This document shows positions 45,001 through 56,611 of a stretch of 64,000 nt of DNA, one piece after another. The stretch's first letter is position 1. Each line of letters opens with the position of its first letter. The notes under the pieces are model-generated. The model saw only the letters and a program-made list of their open reading frames with translations, searched no databases and had not been told where the DNA came from. The stretch is taken from contig CM051038.1 of NCBI GenBank assembly GCA_027627225.1, forward strand, positions 40,917,341-40,981,340. The letters run 5' to 3'. The DNA comes from Congeria kusceri. Its lineage: Eukaryota; Mollusca; Bivalvia; Myida; Dreissenidae. The position numbers were made by a program, and so were the translations under genes.

Positions 45001-45819
45001 CACAGACAATATCCACGATGCACATTTGCCCCCAAACAATTTTTTCATGAAAAATGCAGTTAAATGCCTCCTTGACAGGTTGATGTACCTGTATCCATTA
45101 TGGTCAGGGATCTTGTTGAACGACACTTCCAGGAACACCAATGCATATGTTGAATCTTGGTTCAAAGTAGTCAAGCGTGACTGCTTAAAAACAAAAAACA
45201 ACAGACCGGCAAAATTTGTAATAAAACTCAGAAAACTGGTATACGGAAGGATTCTAGAGCTTGAATACCCTGGTGCAAGAGCTCCCATAACAAAATCGAA
45301 ACGAAAACGAAAGGCTAATACTGATTTTGATATCAGTTTAATTGAAGAAATATGGGATCGGACACCTAAAAAAAGGCGTTTCCAGCCGGCCAATACAAAG
45401 AAAAGTAAACAGAAAGTTTTACCGACCGTACCTTCTTGGGGAGGTAATGTTGAGGGCCAGTATTTATCAAATACCTGCACAATAGACAATGGCTTGACAA
45501 TACTACACCTGAAAGTAAACGAAAACCCAGCGGTGAGAGAAAAGATTACAATTTACAGAAGTGAGCTGTTTACAACGATTATATCTGTTTTATCATTAAT
45601 GAGGGAACAGTGCTTCGCAGCCGCCAAGCTTGTTTGGCTAAATTTCACCAACAAAGCGAAACCCATCGATCATGTTAGGGACACTCATGGCGATGAAACA
45701 GATTTCTTCTTCTCGTTCTTTGATCCTGAATGGAGGTCATATGTTGTATCAAAATGCAAAGAACTTTCGTGTCCACAGCCATACAGAGAGAGCGGTGAAG
45801 TACAGGGTATAACTGTGCG
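42091..45819 (+). CDS. MULE-like DDE transposase, main exon (frame-disrupted here)
   Basis: Order of parts: an EETKxEAAFPS repeat; a long Lys/Glu/Asn-rich region with several NLS-like clusters (KSKRKKKRRNKKKK, RGRRKKKKDQKNKHGK, KKKHKHKRKH); a Cys/His region (AVCTGTLCTAKYHF, then GTIIHN, RRNITGMKR) like the zinc element of FLYWCH/GCM type; a transposase core with LHLDATGGVI (Asp near 44275), QVETDFSYPLVHG (Asp near 44491) and LHLCSAHIFKD (C-x2-H near 44630); NTNAYVESWFKVVKRD (candidate Glu, near 45150); and WGGNVEGQYLSNTCTIDNGL, start of a peptidase-like domain. The D-D-CxxH layout resembles Mutator-like transposases. Lesions: two frameshifts and a TAG (42404) before 42410, a frame change at an A7 run (44094), and a 4-bp GATA duplication near 44880. 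Exon end donor is CG|GTACGT. Confidence 0.6.
42440..44125 (+). CDS. Longest intact frame of the transposase N-terminal half
   Basis: From the first in-frame ATG at 42440 this frame is open for more than 550 codons to the TAG at 44123-44125. The last codons after the A7 tract are out of the true frame. It carries the Lys-rich clusters and the Cys/His element. If the upstream lesions are real, a shortened protein could start here. Confidence 0.55.
   Translation: MQIDQTNEQTYRTDRGHLSNIGEDQSTELSCKITDAFSEQSNALVNEYAAPTVKNLNPVQAVPFTSQGLYVREYEKTDIMNNETEDQINKKLADTNANVFTMHSEMEMNNVESSLSDTSAGEIKHELKSKRKKKRRNKKKKYQCVSEYRYLEDNEEKLTKTNKQDPCYTEQRYVNEININHINQVDSTMNESYIGKRNKRKTNIQTKHLAPAEHDSNDVNEISNRGRRKKKKDQKNKHGKSPILESQGNSYDSDHLEKSRTCTDNRSIETVHIEQTYSQANVHVTGNEEQIHGLADTLSENTSDKVATKKKHKHKRKHNQKSQLNSTNGLSNENAEKGMDKNETIVHDNEIETKMVPEGAQTQVQKTLENCDHDRVQLNISSNEWLTIKPETKVYGGRGKTARRLKGPWTDLISKVNEIEKGCVLSFKTHNVKKKGSRKTSAPFITATAVCTGTLCTAKYHFSIENEPTCDTNDIAVSCKVTGTIIHNKTEVNRRNITGMKRVEIDDELKKTGSLNKFYDNLVSSNTEQLDKGNYTSVPNPNVLRKIVSEQKKRKICTTIY
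44098..44884 (+). CDS. Transposase catalytic core segment
   Basis: This frame picks up as KENLHDNILAELQ directly after the A7 run and carries the first two Asp motifs and the C-x2-H motif. It ends at a TGA created by an extra GATA unit; removing one unit would continue the reading frame into the next segment (IDETVTRED). Described as a break, not corrected. Confidence 0.6.
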
Positions 45820-46777
45820 GTACGTTTACATTTCCGTTGTGTACTGACAGTAATGACAGCATTGAAAGCAATACAGGCGTCGGTAAAAGCCCATATCAAT
45901 TAAAGAATGGGCATTACCTTTTATTGCCATTTTATCCGTTAATAAATTATGTTTTATAATAATATCCAATGTCCATTTCTCACAGCAGTATTACGATTCG
46001 ATTTTTAACAACCATCAGATGTTTGATCTCTTGTGAAAAATTGTTGTGCAAACCATGCAAGTCATGTTTATACCAAGTTTTATGACAATATCGTATTAAC
46101 CTTTCAAGTTATTGCATTATTTAGTATATTATATATTTTAGTAACAAGTCACCTGACCTTACATTTGACTCGTGCAGATATAAATGGTAATGCATAATAC
46201 TGTCATCACTTTTAATATGTATACCGAGTATCGTGATGATTTTATGTACATTTCGAGTTATTTCAGTTTTTGCGGACGAACACACGGACAGACGGACAGA
46301 CAGACAGACAGACAAACAGTCATGGCAGACGGAGAAGAAATCATTAGAAGACTAATAAGAGCATTTGAAATAAAATATGCCTACATAGTCTGTCCATTTG
46401 TATACATCGATAACAAAACAACATCAATTCAGATTAAAAAAACAAACAAACACGTTTACCTACTTGAAACGGTAGTTTGATTGTACAAGTTAAGATTGGA
46501 CAAGATAAAAAAAAAAAGAACTGTGTTCTGTTAAGAGTTATTATAAAAGCTATTTCCACCCAAACAAACTACAACGTAAATTACGACTGTATAAGTAATA
46601 CGATACTAAACTACCCCTGTATTTCTGACTGCACTGCATTAGATGATTATCATGTATTAATGTAACCAGTAAATGTAAACAAATTCCTTATGACCTGCAC
46701 GTAGCAGGCACTATAATACAATATTATGCTCTATACTTTGACGTTATTCTTTTAGCTTTGTTTTCATGTATTTTCAG
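45820..46777. other. Intron 2 of the transposase gene
   Basis: Starts GTACGT and ends with gtattttcag. It contains a (GACA)n microsatellite at about 46280-46315 within a dispersed repeat. Confidence 0.45.
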
Positions 46778-46867
46778 CTTAGAAGAACCAGTGTCCACAG
46801 TTCAGTGCATTGTGGATCAATGGTTGAAGAACAAAACGCAATGCTGCGCAACACGTGCAACTACTGC
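46778..46867 (+). CDS. Exon 3 of the transposase-peptidase gene
   Basis: 90 nt between the acceptor gtattttcag and donor GC|GTAAGT. The phase (1 + 87 + 2) fits both neighbours. It encodes LEEPVSTVQCIVDQWLKNKT then QCCATRATTA. The cysteines here, with those just upstream (CKELSCPQP) and downstream (ACTGTRT), could form the zinc-finger insertion found in many USP-type peptidases. Confidence 0.5.
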
Positions 46868-46934
46868 GTAAGTAGATAAGATTAGCTCAGACCTATTTAT
46901 TTTATTATTCATTAATCGTACTTTTCATACAACT

Positions 46935-46992
46935 TGTGAAGAATAAGACCTTATTCTTCACATTTAAAGGTGTGAGGAATATGATTGGGCAA
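46935..46992. repeat. Remnant of the TTTTTCACA repeat family
   Basis: A short stretch with 'tgtgaagaata' and inverted 'tattcttcaca', like the subterminal repeats of the 1.1-kb elements at 23785 and 25984. Confidence 0.4.
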
Positions 46993-47624
46993 AATCGTAG
47001 TCACTCTGTCGTTCGGTCTGTCTGTCCGTCGGTCGGTCGGTTTTTTTCCGCATAGACTACTATAAGTATGTGGAGACAACTACTTACACATTTCTTTAGC
47101 GATTACATTAAAACTTAAAACATGTCATCACCATGAAGTGTGGATGTTGCGAGAAACTTTTGTCATGCTGTGTTGCGAATGTTCATGAGTTATGTGCCCT
47201 TGAACGTTGAAATTATTGTTGCAGTATCATAACACGCCCTACGTTTGTCGAGCAAATTTCTTCCATATTTCTCAAGCGATTCAATTGGAACTTCAAATAT
47301 GTCATCACCTTAAGGTGTAGTTTTAGTATATTAATACGCTCAGCACATGTATACAAATGTGAACAAGAGGTATAAACATAAAGTAACATGTTAAAACATA
47401 AGTAAAGCTGTAAACGATGAACTTAAAGTAATAAATATAACTCTTAGTTCATTTACAAGTACCAGTATCTGGAGAAAAAACTAAGCATGCATGCAACTCA
47501 AAAGGTCAATCAGTAATGGTGCAGTATCAACTATGCATTAATTAAATAAGGTTCCTTTTAATATGCAGATATAATTATTATGAAACAGTATCTTTGAATA
47601 TAGTATTTTATTAATTTATTCGTA

Positions 47625-47876
47625 TTAGCTTGGTGTGTTTTTAAAATAATATAAACTTATCTTTATGAACTCAGATAAATTTAGTATTTTAAATTCATCT
47701 GTTTCATTCATTATTATTTTATCATTAATTATATTACTTGCATGATGCTTAACATGCGGTAGCCTCTGGTTTACAAAGTAAGGACATTTGAAAATATAAT
47801 AAAATTCATAGCCAATATCATTTGAAAAACATAAAGATGTGCAAGACACTTTTTTCATCCTCAGTGACCCACACAT
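47625..47876 (-). pseudogene. Non-LTR retrotransposon pol C-terminal fragment
   Basis: The minus strand encodes DIGYEFYYIFKCPYFVNQRL, which fits the conserved G-x-E-x-H-x-l-x-x-C-P-x-F segment near the C-terminus of many non-LTR pol proteins. About 83 codons, flanked by stops. Confidence 0.6.
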
Positions 47877-47979
47877 ACCGGAGCTATTTGCCTTTGAACA
47901 TAACTGACAAAGCGCTGAGGGCCGATTAGTTACGTTTGTGACAAAGATCTAATTAGTTGATGACAAGAATATTATAGCG

Positions 47980-48116
47980 TTAATACACGGCGCCGGTGTG
48001 ACAGCTGTCCATAATGGCACACCTGATCAGTAATTTCCCGAGGGCTTTAGCCCGAGGGACATTACTTGTCAGGTGTGCCATTATGGACAGATGGAACACC
48101 GGCGCCGTGTTTTAAC
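47980..48116. repeat. 137-bp foldback palindrome
   Basis: Arms 'acacggcgccggtgt' and 'ctgtccataatggcacacct' pair with their reverse complements across a short centre (cccgagggctttagcccgag). Confidence 0.9.
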
Positions 48117-48475
48117 CTTTTTATTGCATATGTTGAATTACAAAGATTCTGTTCTTATTTAGTTTTCAAAGAAGATGAAGATGTATTTATATCATTGTAT
48201 TGAAATGCAACGTTGATCACGGGTTCTAAGATAGATCTAATTAATTCCTGACATGGAACTGTTTACCTACATTTTTTATTTCCGTTAAAGAAAGAAATGG
48301 CACGTTTATGCTTTTTAACTGATTTCCAGAACAAAATTATAATTATACAAACGTTAACAACGTAAGTGTTCATAGAATTCTACTAACAAGAAAATTACGT
48401 TTGGTTGCGTACCAAAGCGCGCCGTTTTCGTGAAATGACGTCAGGTTGTTATTTGCAAGTGCCTGTTCCAGCATT

Positions 48476-48512
48476 ATGGATTTTTGGCACACCCTTCGAG
48501 TGTGCCGATTAT
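48476..48512. repeat. Short hairpin
   Basis: ATGGAT....GGCACAC / GTGTGCC....ATCCAT surround a short loop. The GGCACAC motif also occurs in the foldback at 47980. Confidence 0.6.
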
Positions 48513-49494
48513 CCATCATTGGCACACCCGATATTATGAGGTCGAAATCAACCGCATAATGTCCGCTTTTCGACGTAAAAATGTTACTATTTATAGTAAC
48601 ATATGCAATAAAGTGTAACAATAGATACAAGCATCATCATAATAATCAGCATAAGAAGCAGCTTCTTTATCAAAACCTCCATCATCAAAATAATTATCAT
48701 CATCAATAGTCAATACCTTTCGAGTCGATCGAGATGCGGGTCGGGATGGACAGGCGATCTGACCTTCAAGGGGTGGTGCATTAAAAGCGAATGGGCGGAC
48801 AGACGGGCAAATTAACATATTAAGTGTTGCATATTACATTCAGGTTACCAAAAGTTCAATCTGATGAACATGATTTTTTTATCTACACGAATTATCTTCA
48901 TAGACACAGACTGTAATAAAATGTAGAAATATTAAAATGTGACATATCCACTGTTTTGGAAATCCCACAGTATTTATTATATGCTTGTCAATGAAATATA
49001 ACTAATGTTATTTGTGAAGTAAATCGATCTTCGTGAAAAAAAAACGCAATATTTCTCCATCAACAACATCGATACACTAGTGGCAGGTAATTCCCATGAG
49101 AAATGAATGCGTGTAGTATTAACAAACACGTGTTAACCAAAAAAAACACACTATAATTTAGGTTCTGCGGCGCACATATTATGACAATTTTCCCCACCAA
49201 AACTTATGTGAAACAATGTTTGAAAAATTTACACACAAAAACACACACGTGTGACGCTTAAGCTCCCTTCGCGTAATCTGCATACGTCTAAAACAAAAAA
49301 TCAAAATGAACTTTGTTGTTTTCGATGAATGATCGAATATTTATTTTATGACTGGTTTAATAAAGAAAAATTATTTTAACACTCGTGGCTACACCGCTCA
49401 TGAAAATCATTTTTTTAAATTTTCTTTAACCACTCGTGAAATAAAGTTGATCACCAAAAGCAACAAATATCCTCTATGTATTCGTTGCATATAC

Positions 49495-49625
49495 AAAATA
49501 ATCGGACACAAAATTCACACAAAATGTGAAGAATGAGACTGGGACGTGTGAAGAATGACAATATATTTTTCACAGGTGTAAACAATGAGATTCTACAAAA
49601 AATGGTGATTTGTGGAAAATAAGAC
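49495..49625. repeat. Decayed copy of the TTTTTCACA element end
   Basis: Several 'tgtgaagaatgaga' and 'tttttcaca' motifs end in 'gattctaca', like the right side of the 1.1-kb elements. Confidence 0.5.
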
Positions 49626-50159
49626 CCAGCATAGCTCAAATGAAATTATTCCATTATCTTTTTTTACGTGCAAAAATCCGTAAAAAGTATTCATATCTTT
49701 TTTATTTTGTAAGTATTCATTTTCTTAGAGAAAAATATTGTAAAGCCCAATGCATAAGAAAACCAACAAACATGTGTTCCAATTTTGTCCTCATGAAGAT
49801 AATTATTTCTAGTATAATTCTAATAGCAAAGTATTGAAATATAAGCCATTTTAGTTATCATGTTGTTTCAAAACACACAATGTCAATAAGTTTTTATTTT
49901 ATTTTGTGTAACGAGAAAACTCTATTGGATTTTTTTTTCATTAATATTATTTCCACACTTTTAAACAATAGGATATGCTTCCGTACATTTCAAAGATAAA
50001 AAGGCATAATGAGGTCAGTTCGTTCGTCATCTTGATCGGTGCAGCGATCAAGTGTTCAAATTATACATGGTCGCAGACGACCTGTTTTCAGACATTAACA
50101 TAACATATGGAACGCGGCCTATTCATGCTACTTAATCTTAATAATCTTATACTTCTAGT

Positions 50160-50310
50160 TATTATACCCCCAATACGAAGTAAAGGGGAGCATACTGGAA
50201 TCACGATGGACGTGTGTCCGTCTGTCTGTCTGTCCGTCCGTCCGTCCGTCCGTCTGTCTGTCTGTCTGTCTGTCTGTCTGACTGTCTGTCCGTGGACGCA
50301 AATTTGTCCG
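50160..50310. repeat. Dispersed repeat with (TCTG/TCCG)n core
   Basis: 'ttatacccccaatacgaagt' then 'gcatactggaatcac' leads into (tctg/tccg)n. Related starts occur at about 54045 and 54862. Confidence 0.75.
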
Positions 50311-50918
50311 GAGAAGTTCTCTTACACTTTTCAATGTTAAACATTCAAACTTTATGCATTGTTCCTTATGATATGAAGATGTACATGTGTGATTTTTATC
50401 ATCCTGCGTTAAAAAATACAAAAGTTATGCCCCATATTCAACTAAGATTTTCTGTGACATAATTATTATTCCTATAATATACTTTATTAGCAAAACATTT
50501 CATCTCTGAAAGGTCCAGATTGTTATGTAAAATCGTGTATTGTTATTTTGCGAAATTTCATTAAATTATGACCCTGGGGTCGAAAATGGCAACACCCAGG
50601 GGGTCAAGTAGTTTATATACACTTATATAGCAAAAGAAATGAAACAATCTTTTCGTCTGAAACCACATGGCCCAAATATTTAAATTTAGGTATGTAACAT
50701 TATATTATAGTTCTCTACAAAATTTGTTTAAATCATGCCCCTAGGGTTCAAACTGGCCAAGCCCCAGGGTCCAATGTTTCATTGTTACAGCTTTCTACAT
50801 ATTACTACATGCAGCGTCGGGTCTATTCGTCACTACAGTGACAAGTTCTAGTTGGAAGTGTTTTTACAAGCACACACGAACACGCACATATAATTGATCA
50901 TGTTCTTTTCTTCTTTAG

Positions 50919-51204
50919 ATCTAGAGACGAGCGAGCATGCACTGGCACGAGGACAAACAAGCGGACAGTGACCCTGTATTCACCAATCTTGGTCATCAGG
51001 GTTCTTGAACAGCAATTAATTCATGTGAATGAAAAGAATTACATACTTGCTGGTGTAACATTATACAGGAATAACCATTTCTGTTCAATCGTTTGCACAG
51101 CACATGGAAATTTGTGGTACGATGGACTCGTCGGACACCTAAAACAAATGGACTCGCATGTCACCCTATGGATGCCGTCGCATGCTGTTTACTGCGAAAT
51201 TTAA
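50919..51204 (+). CDS. Last exon: USP/UCH-like cysteine peptidase C-terminal half
   Basis: The acceptor phase fits exon 3 (GC|A). It encodes ACTGTRTNKRT, YSPILVIRVLEQ, then ILAGVTLYRNNHFCSIVCTA and GNLWYDGLVGH. This follows the USP/UCH order: a 'P-x-x-L-x-I' strand, the His box (His near 51075) and the W-Y-D stretch that supplies the third catalytic residue. The matching Cys box (NTCTIDNGL, Cys near 45475) lies at the end of the main exon. Substrate (ubiquitin, SUMO or element protein) is unknown. A candidate ATTAAA poly(A) signal lies near 51266. Confidence 0.55.
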
Positions 51205-51749
51205 GTGTCAGAGTCGTTTATTTTAAGTACATGTATACATTTAAGTATCTGATTGATGGCTGCATATTAAAGTAATCAAGTTTGATGCTAATCGAACGGG
51301 GAATACAATTGCCGCTTTCCGTCCGCCCTATGCAATTCACGTTGTATGGTTGTGACACGAATTTTTACCCGACAATTTTATCCATCATACTCCACGTTTC
51401 CGTGCACGAGTTCAGAAACCTGAAATGAAACTCGATGAAACTTTATATGTAGGCAAGATAAATTTATGGATGACATGTGCATAACATCAGGTCGTTCGGG
51501 ACTGGTGAAGTTTATTAGAGCTATATATATATTTCATTATAAACATGACAATTTAATTGAGACCTTTGTTATCTGCAGCGCCCAGTGACAATATTTTAAG
51601 GGGTTATGTCGTTTTTAATTTAAATATTTTTTAATAGATAAGTGTCGTTTCTACGCAAAGATTTCATGAAATTACCAACTAAAACAATCGAATTAGTATG
51701 TGGGAGCATATAGATTTGCCCTTGCCCGTCCTTTCGTCAGTCGGATTTT
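51205..51749. other. 3' flank of the transposase gene
   Basis: Presumed 3' UTR to about 51290; beyond that no feature recognised. Confidence 0.35.
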
Positions 51750-52450
51750 TGAGTCGAGCGTTACTAGAAGCGTATTGCTGCTATCATGATGAAATTATAC
51801 AAACATATTAAAAATCATATTAACTTGCGCACCTGCATATTTTGGATCAGTTTGTTTCGACATAAACGTAGTTATGGCCTTTTTTAGCAAAACAAGTAAA
51901 TACATTTTTGAACTTGTGTCTCGCGTAGCTCGAAAATTATTGCTGCTAGAGTGAAGAAACTAAAAACATATTGACCAGCATGTGTACTTGCACTTTTGGC
52001 TCAGTTTTCTTTCGACATTATTAGAGGTATGTCCCTTTTTGGCAAAGAAAAAAACAAAGCCATTTTTGAACTGATGTCTAGCGTAACTCGAAACGTATAG
52101 CTGCTTAAGTTATTAACCTATACAAGCATATTAACAAGCATGTAAACGTGCGCACCTGTGTATTTCGGTTCATTTTTTACATAACCATAGTTATGACCTA
52201 TATTTAGTAAAAAATGATATTGTTTAACTTGTGTCGCGCGTTACTAGAAACGTATTGTCGCCAAAGTGAAGACATTTTACAAACATATTAATCAGCATGT
52301 TATTTGCGCTTCTGTGACTCTTGGTGGATTCGTTTTTTGACATAGTTATGGCCCTTTTTTGCCTTTTGCAAAAAATAGCATTTTGAACTTGTGTCGCGCA
52401 TAACTCTAATCGTATAACTGCTAGTGTGAATAATCTTTCTATTTATACTC
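51750..52450. repeat. About 160-bp tandem repeat, 4-5 units
   Basis: Units share 'aacttgtgtcgcgcgttact', 'gtattgctgctagagtgaag', 'catattaaccagcatgt' and 'atggccttttttagcaaa', spaced 155-165 bp. A lone unit lies at about 39690-39770. Confidence 0.8.
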
Positions 52451-54044
52451 AACACCATGTAAATTTGTGCAGTTAACTACATTGGCGCATTTATTTTTGA
52501 CAAGTGGAGTTTTGAGACAAAAGCGGAATGATGGGGTCATCCGTGTTCTATGGACACATGTATGTGCAGAAGACCTACCGAGAGAACATGCGCATATTGT
52601 CAGGTCGTTCAAGTGTGATAGTTGTGCTTTTTATTTTTATTTTTATGCTAAATTAAGTGTACATGCAATTTTTTAATATGCTTTTCATTTCTGCTCATAT
52701 ATTTCCGGATATTTTCCAAAATTAGCTCAAAATGTGCAGCGTCCGCATATTCCTAGATCATAACAGTCGGATGATGTTTCAGGAAGTCGTTGCCCTTTGA
52801 TTATACAATGTCTGTTGTGGGTGTCCACACGTTTAAATGCATACTTTGTACGGAGTAAATAATGTTAGTTTAAAACTCGGTACAAAGTAATTCTATTACA
52901 CCGTTTTTTTATACAGAACAAATTTTGGCTTTAAACGTCCATTAGACGTCCCGATTCTGAGCAAATGTAAAATATATTTCTTATTTCAGTTGCTACTTGA
53001 TTTGATAAATATTTGAATAAATAAATAACTTCGTATAGCTATACAGTGATCTAGTCCGTACTTTTTTGGATTGAAAATGAGTAGTTTTACAATGTTAATT
53101 TAGTTAATTGTATATAGTCATGTTAGAATATGTGTTAAATCATATTACATTCAAAATAAATGTCGCATTAGTGTGGATTAATAGACCAATGAACATTTTG
53201 TCGTTTGATGCATGCACATTAAACTGGGGAATTACCACTTGGGCTTACGCCCACGAGACTAAAGCCATATGTATCAGGACTCCAAATCAATGTTTATTGA
53301 TTGATAAGCAACAATTATTATTTAAAAAATTATCAAACATATCAATGATACCCTTATCTGACGTAACTATGTTTGGTTCAGATAATATGACTAAAACATA
53401 TGGGTATGCCTTTAGCAATTTATTTTTTAAACGTTATGATTCATAAACTGAAAACATATTTTGATAAGAATGCCCCACTTCGAAGAAGAGGTGGTATATT
53501 GCTTTGCACCTGTCTGTCGGTCGGTCGGTGTGTCGGTCGGTATTATCGGATGGTAGATCTGTAGACCATTTTCGCACAATATCTGGAGAACGCTTTGACC
53601 TACGATCATGCAAATTGGTATAATGGTTTATTGGGAGGAAAGGAAGGCCCCTATTGAGTTTGAGGTCAAATGTAATGTCACCGGGTCTTGTAACATGAAC
53701 GTTTTTGCACCGTATATACCCATCCTAGCCATCACTAAAGACTTTGAATTATGATAAAACACAAGAAAGTATAATTACCCACATAGGTGACAGAGCAGCT
53801 TTATTCATTTTATCTGTGAGACCAATGTGTAAAAAATCTCTTAAACAATTGCACAAATATATTAATTGATGGATTGACTGTATGTTGGGGGGGGGGGGCA
53901 TATCTGTTTTACAAACATCCCTAGTTTTCATACCATTCTTTAACAAAATGAAAAAAAAAATTTAAACGAAAAATACAAACAAACTACATATACGTGTGAT
54001 ACGATCGGGCGATTTGTTGATGTTACTTAAACAAACATATTTAT
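52451..54044. other. Element-internal sequence, no supported gene
   Basis: An open frame at 53108-53446 (112 codons, with NILSFDACTLNWGITTWAY) looks mildly protein-like but matches nothing I can name, and it has no ATG at its beginning. A (TCGG)n-containing dispersed repeat lies at about 53470-53545. Confidence 0.35.
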
Positions 54045-54490
54045 TATACCCCGAAACGAAGTTTGTGCGGGGGCATACTGGAATCACCATGTCGATCGGT
54101 CGGTTGGTCGGTCGGTTGGCCTGTCACGCTGCACATGTGTACTTTGTGTCGCGAACTAGTCTGTCAGTTTTCTGCCTATCAGCATGAAACTTTATAGATA
54201 CGTTGTTTATACTATGTAAAAGTGCAAGACGTAATTTTCGCATATGTCGCGATATTCTTTACAGAGTTATGTTCCCTTGAACTTAGGCAAATTTTGGATA
54301 CTTACATCATTGTACATATGTACTTTGTGTCGCAAACTAGTCTCTCAATTTTCTGCTTATCAACATGAAACTTTATAGATATGTTGTTTATACTATGTAG
54401 AAGTGCAAGACGTTATTTTTGTGTATATCACACTATTTGTTGCACTTAGGCAATTGATTCAATAAATCAACGTGAAGCTTTTTGTCTTCG
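54045..54490. repeat. Dispersed repeat with a 181-bp tandem duplication
   Basis: Opens 'ataccccgaaacgaagtttg', with (TCGG)n. 'actttgtgtcgc', 'catgaaactttatagata' and 'aagtgcaagacgt' then occur twice, about 181 bp apart. Confidence 0.75.
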
Positions 54491-56134
54491 TGTGTGATCA
54501 ATGTGAAGTAGCGAACGACAAAATTTAGAGATTAATTTTACTAATACTCAAGTTTTGCACCTGCTTGAAATGAGCCATTGCGGGGGTATTTGTCATTTTC
54601 AATGACTGTTCTAGTTTAAACTCCTTGGAAATATATTTATTATTTGTGACATTTTGCATAATATGATTTGTATCTTTAAGTATATATTGCTGTGTAAGAA
54701 ACTGTTGGTATGAACTGTTGATTACCATACTCGTTTCACAGCTCTTAAATTACCAAAGTGTATGTATCAGTTCATGTATCACAATTTGTATCTTTGTTAA
54801 TCACAAAGGCAGTCCATTCACATTATGTGAGTGATAATATCATAAACTGTGTTGGCATTTTATACCCCCACAAAGTGAGAGGCATTAAGCATTACACTTG
54901 TCCGTCCGTCAGTAGATACTTAAGTCATGGAATTTTGTGTACTCAAGTCCCAAAAAGTTTGAGTACTCAACTCCTCTTTGACTTTTTGGTGTATTTCGAT
55001 TAAAAATTCAAAGCTGAAGAACCTCGTTCATGTGTATGTGATCGTAAAGAAAGGAATTATGACTGGGTCAAGTTTTGGCAAAATTATAGCCTTTTATAAT
55101 TTTTCCACTGTAGAATATAAACTTTTTTAGATTTTGTGGTCTCAACCCCATTACTAATGTTAGACTGATTTTGCTCAAACTTTTACAGATGAAAAACCTT
55201 CAGGTGTAGGTGATCGTATGGAAAGGAATTTTTTTTGGAAACGACAAATTTTCAATTAAATTTTTACAATATACAACATAAATGAAAAAAATATTGTGGT
55301 GGTAACACTCCTCTGAAACTGGTTGGTGTATTTGCTCAACAATTCACAATGCTATGATAATCGAAAAGGAAGGACTTGTAACTGCAACAAATTTTGTGGA
55401 ATTATGGCCTTTTGTCATTTTAAAAACAATTTTGTATAAATAAAGATGATTAATGTGTGGACGCAAGTCCTTTTTAAGTCACTGGTGAATTGGTGTCCAA
55501 ACATGTGACGGGGGAATCATGGTATTTGATACATCTACGTTCAACTGGTACGGCTCTGTTAAGAAAATGTCTCTAACTTTGCTTAGAAAGCGATTAGAAC
55601 TTCGCTCCTGCTACAGGCAGTACTTTCTTTTGGATTTATGTGCATGTGTTATATTGTATATGTTCGGTATGACCTATTTAGCACCATTTTAATAGTCGTT
55701 AAACATTATATGCTATTAAGAATGGTGTGGGTTTTTTTTTCACAACGATGTTATAAATAATCTTACTCGTCTATTGTGATACACGTATAGGCAATACAGT
55801 GTATTTATTTTTGGACAATACTTTCGTACTAATTCTTGAGCTATAGCAAACACATTTATTTTAGAAAATCGTTTGCAGCAATGTCTTGAAACAAAGTTTG
55901 AAAGTCACATGTAAAAGCTTGTTTTTCACAACACCAAACTAGTCATCAAGAAACATGTTATATTGAATGAATGATGACATATATTTATCAGTGTCAACAA
56001 TAATGTCTTATTATGTTCATTCTTTAATTGATTCAATAAAATTAATTAAATAAGTTAATTGAAATGTACGTGTTTTATTCTACTTTACTTCTTTTTAAAG
56101 TGTACATGTCATATCAATTTGATAAACCTTATTT
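54491..56134. other. Element-internal sequence with degenerate repeats
   Basis: A third 'tatacccccacaaagtgaga' repeat start lies at 54862, followed by loosely repeated phrases ('gatgaaaaacctt', 'gatcgtatggaaaggaatt') to about 55480. No gene recognised. Confidence 0.4.
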
Positions 56135-56220
56135 TTCAAAACTCACAATTTACTTCCTGTGAAAAGTAATATCCCATTTTCACACGTGTAAAAATAATGA
56201 TATCATTCTTCACGCGTTCT
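56135..56220. repeat. Remnant of the TTTTTCACA repeat family
   Basis: 'cacaatttacttcctgtgaa', 'cattttcacacgtg' and 'attcttcacgcg' resemble the subterminal repeats of the 1.1-kb elements. Confidence 0.4.
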
Positions 56221-56611
56221 ACTCTGTCTTTTTCTTTTCTTTTTGTGCGAATTATGTCATAATATGCAATGTAAACATATTTTAACATATGAAAATAAGT
56301 GTGCAACTAAATATAAATTAGAATTGTTTCATTATTAACATGTTGTTCGCAACTTATGTCTAATATGAGAAAATCATGTTATATCCAAGTCAGCATGAAA
56401 AATGAAGATGGCGATGCTAATGATGATGATGATGATGATGATTGTATAAATTATTATGCTATAAAAAGTGAATTCAACTTTCGTTTCGTTATCAAATGAT
56501 CTTGAACAATATGTGAATTCATGTATTCCCCGGAGTCTGCCTACAGTATCATATTGGTTACATTTATAAACGTTACAATTCAGATCTATTCATTCCGTAG
56601 AGATTTATACA

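Larger units (their letters stand above)
46868..50918. other. Intron 3 of the transposase gene, filled with repeats
   Basis: About 4 kb. It contains an RT relic, two foldbacks, a remnant of the TTTTTCACA repeat family and a (TCTG)n dispersed repeat. The acceptor at its end is a long pyrimidine tract (tgttcttttcttctttag). Confidence 0.45.

Noticed and set aside
53108..53446. 112-codon frame with NILSFDACTLNWGITTW, considered as a resolvase-like RNase H fold
   Set aside because: The match is only a vague strand-plus-Asp pattern. No further motif, no ATG at the frame start and no splice context were found.
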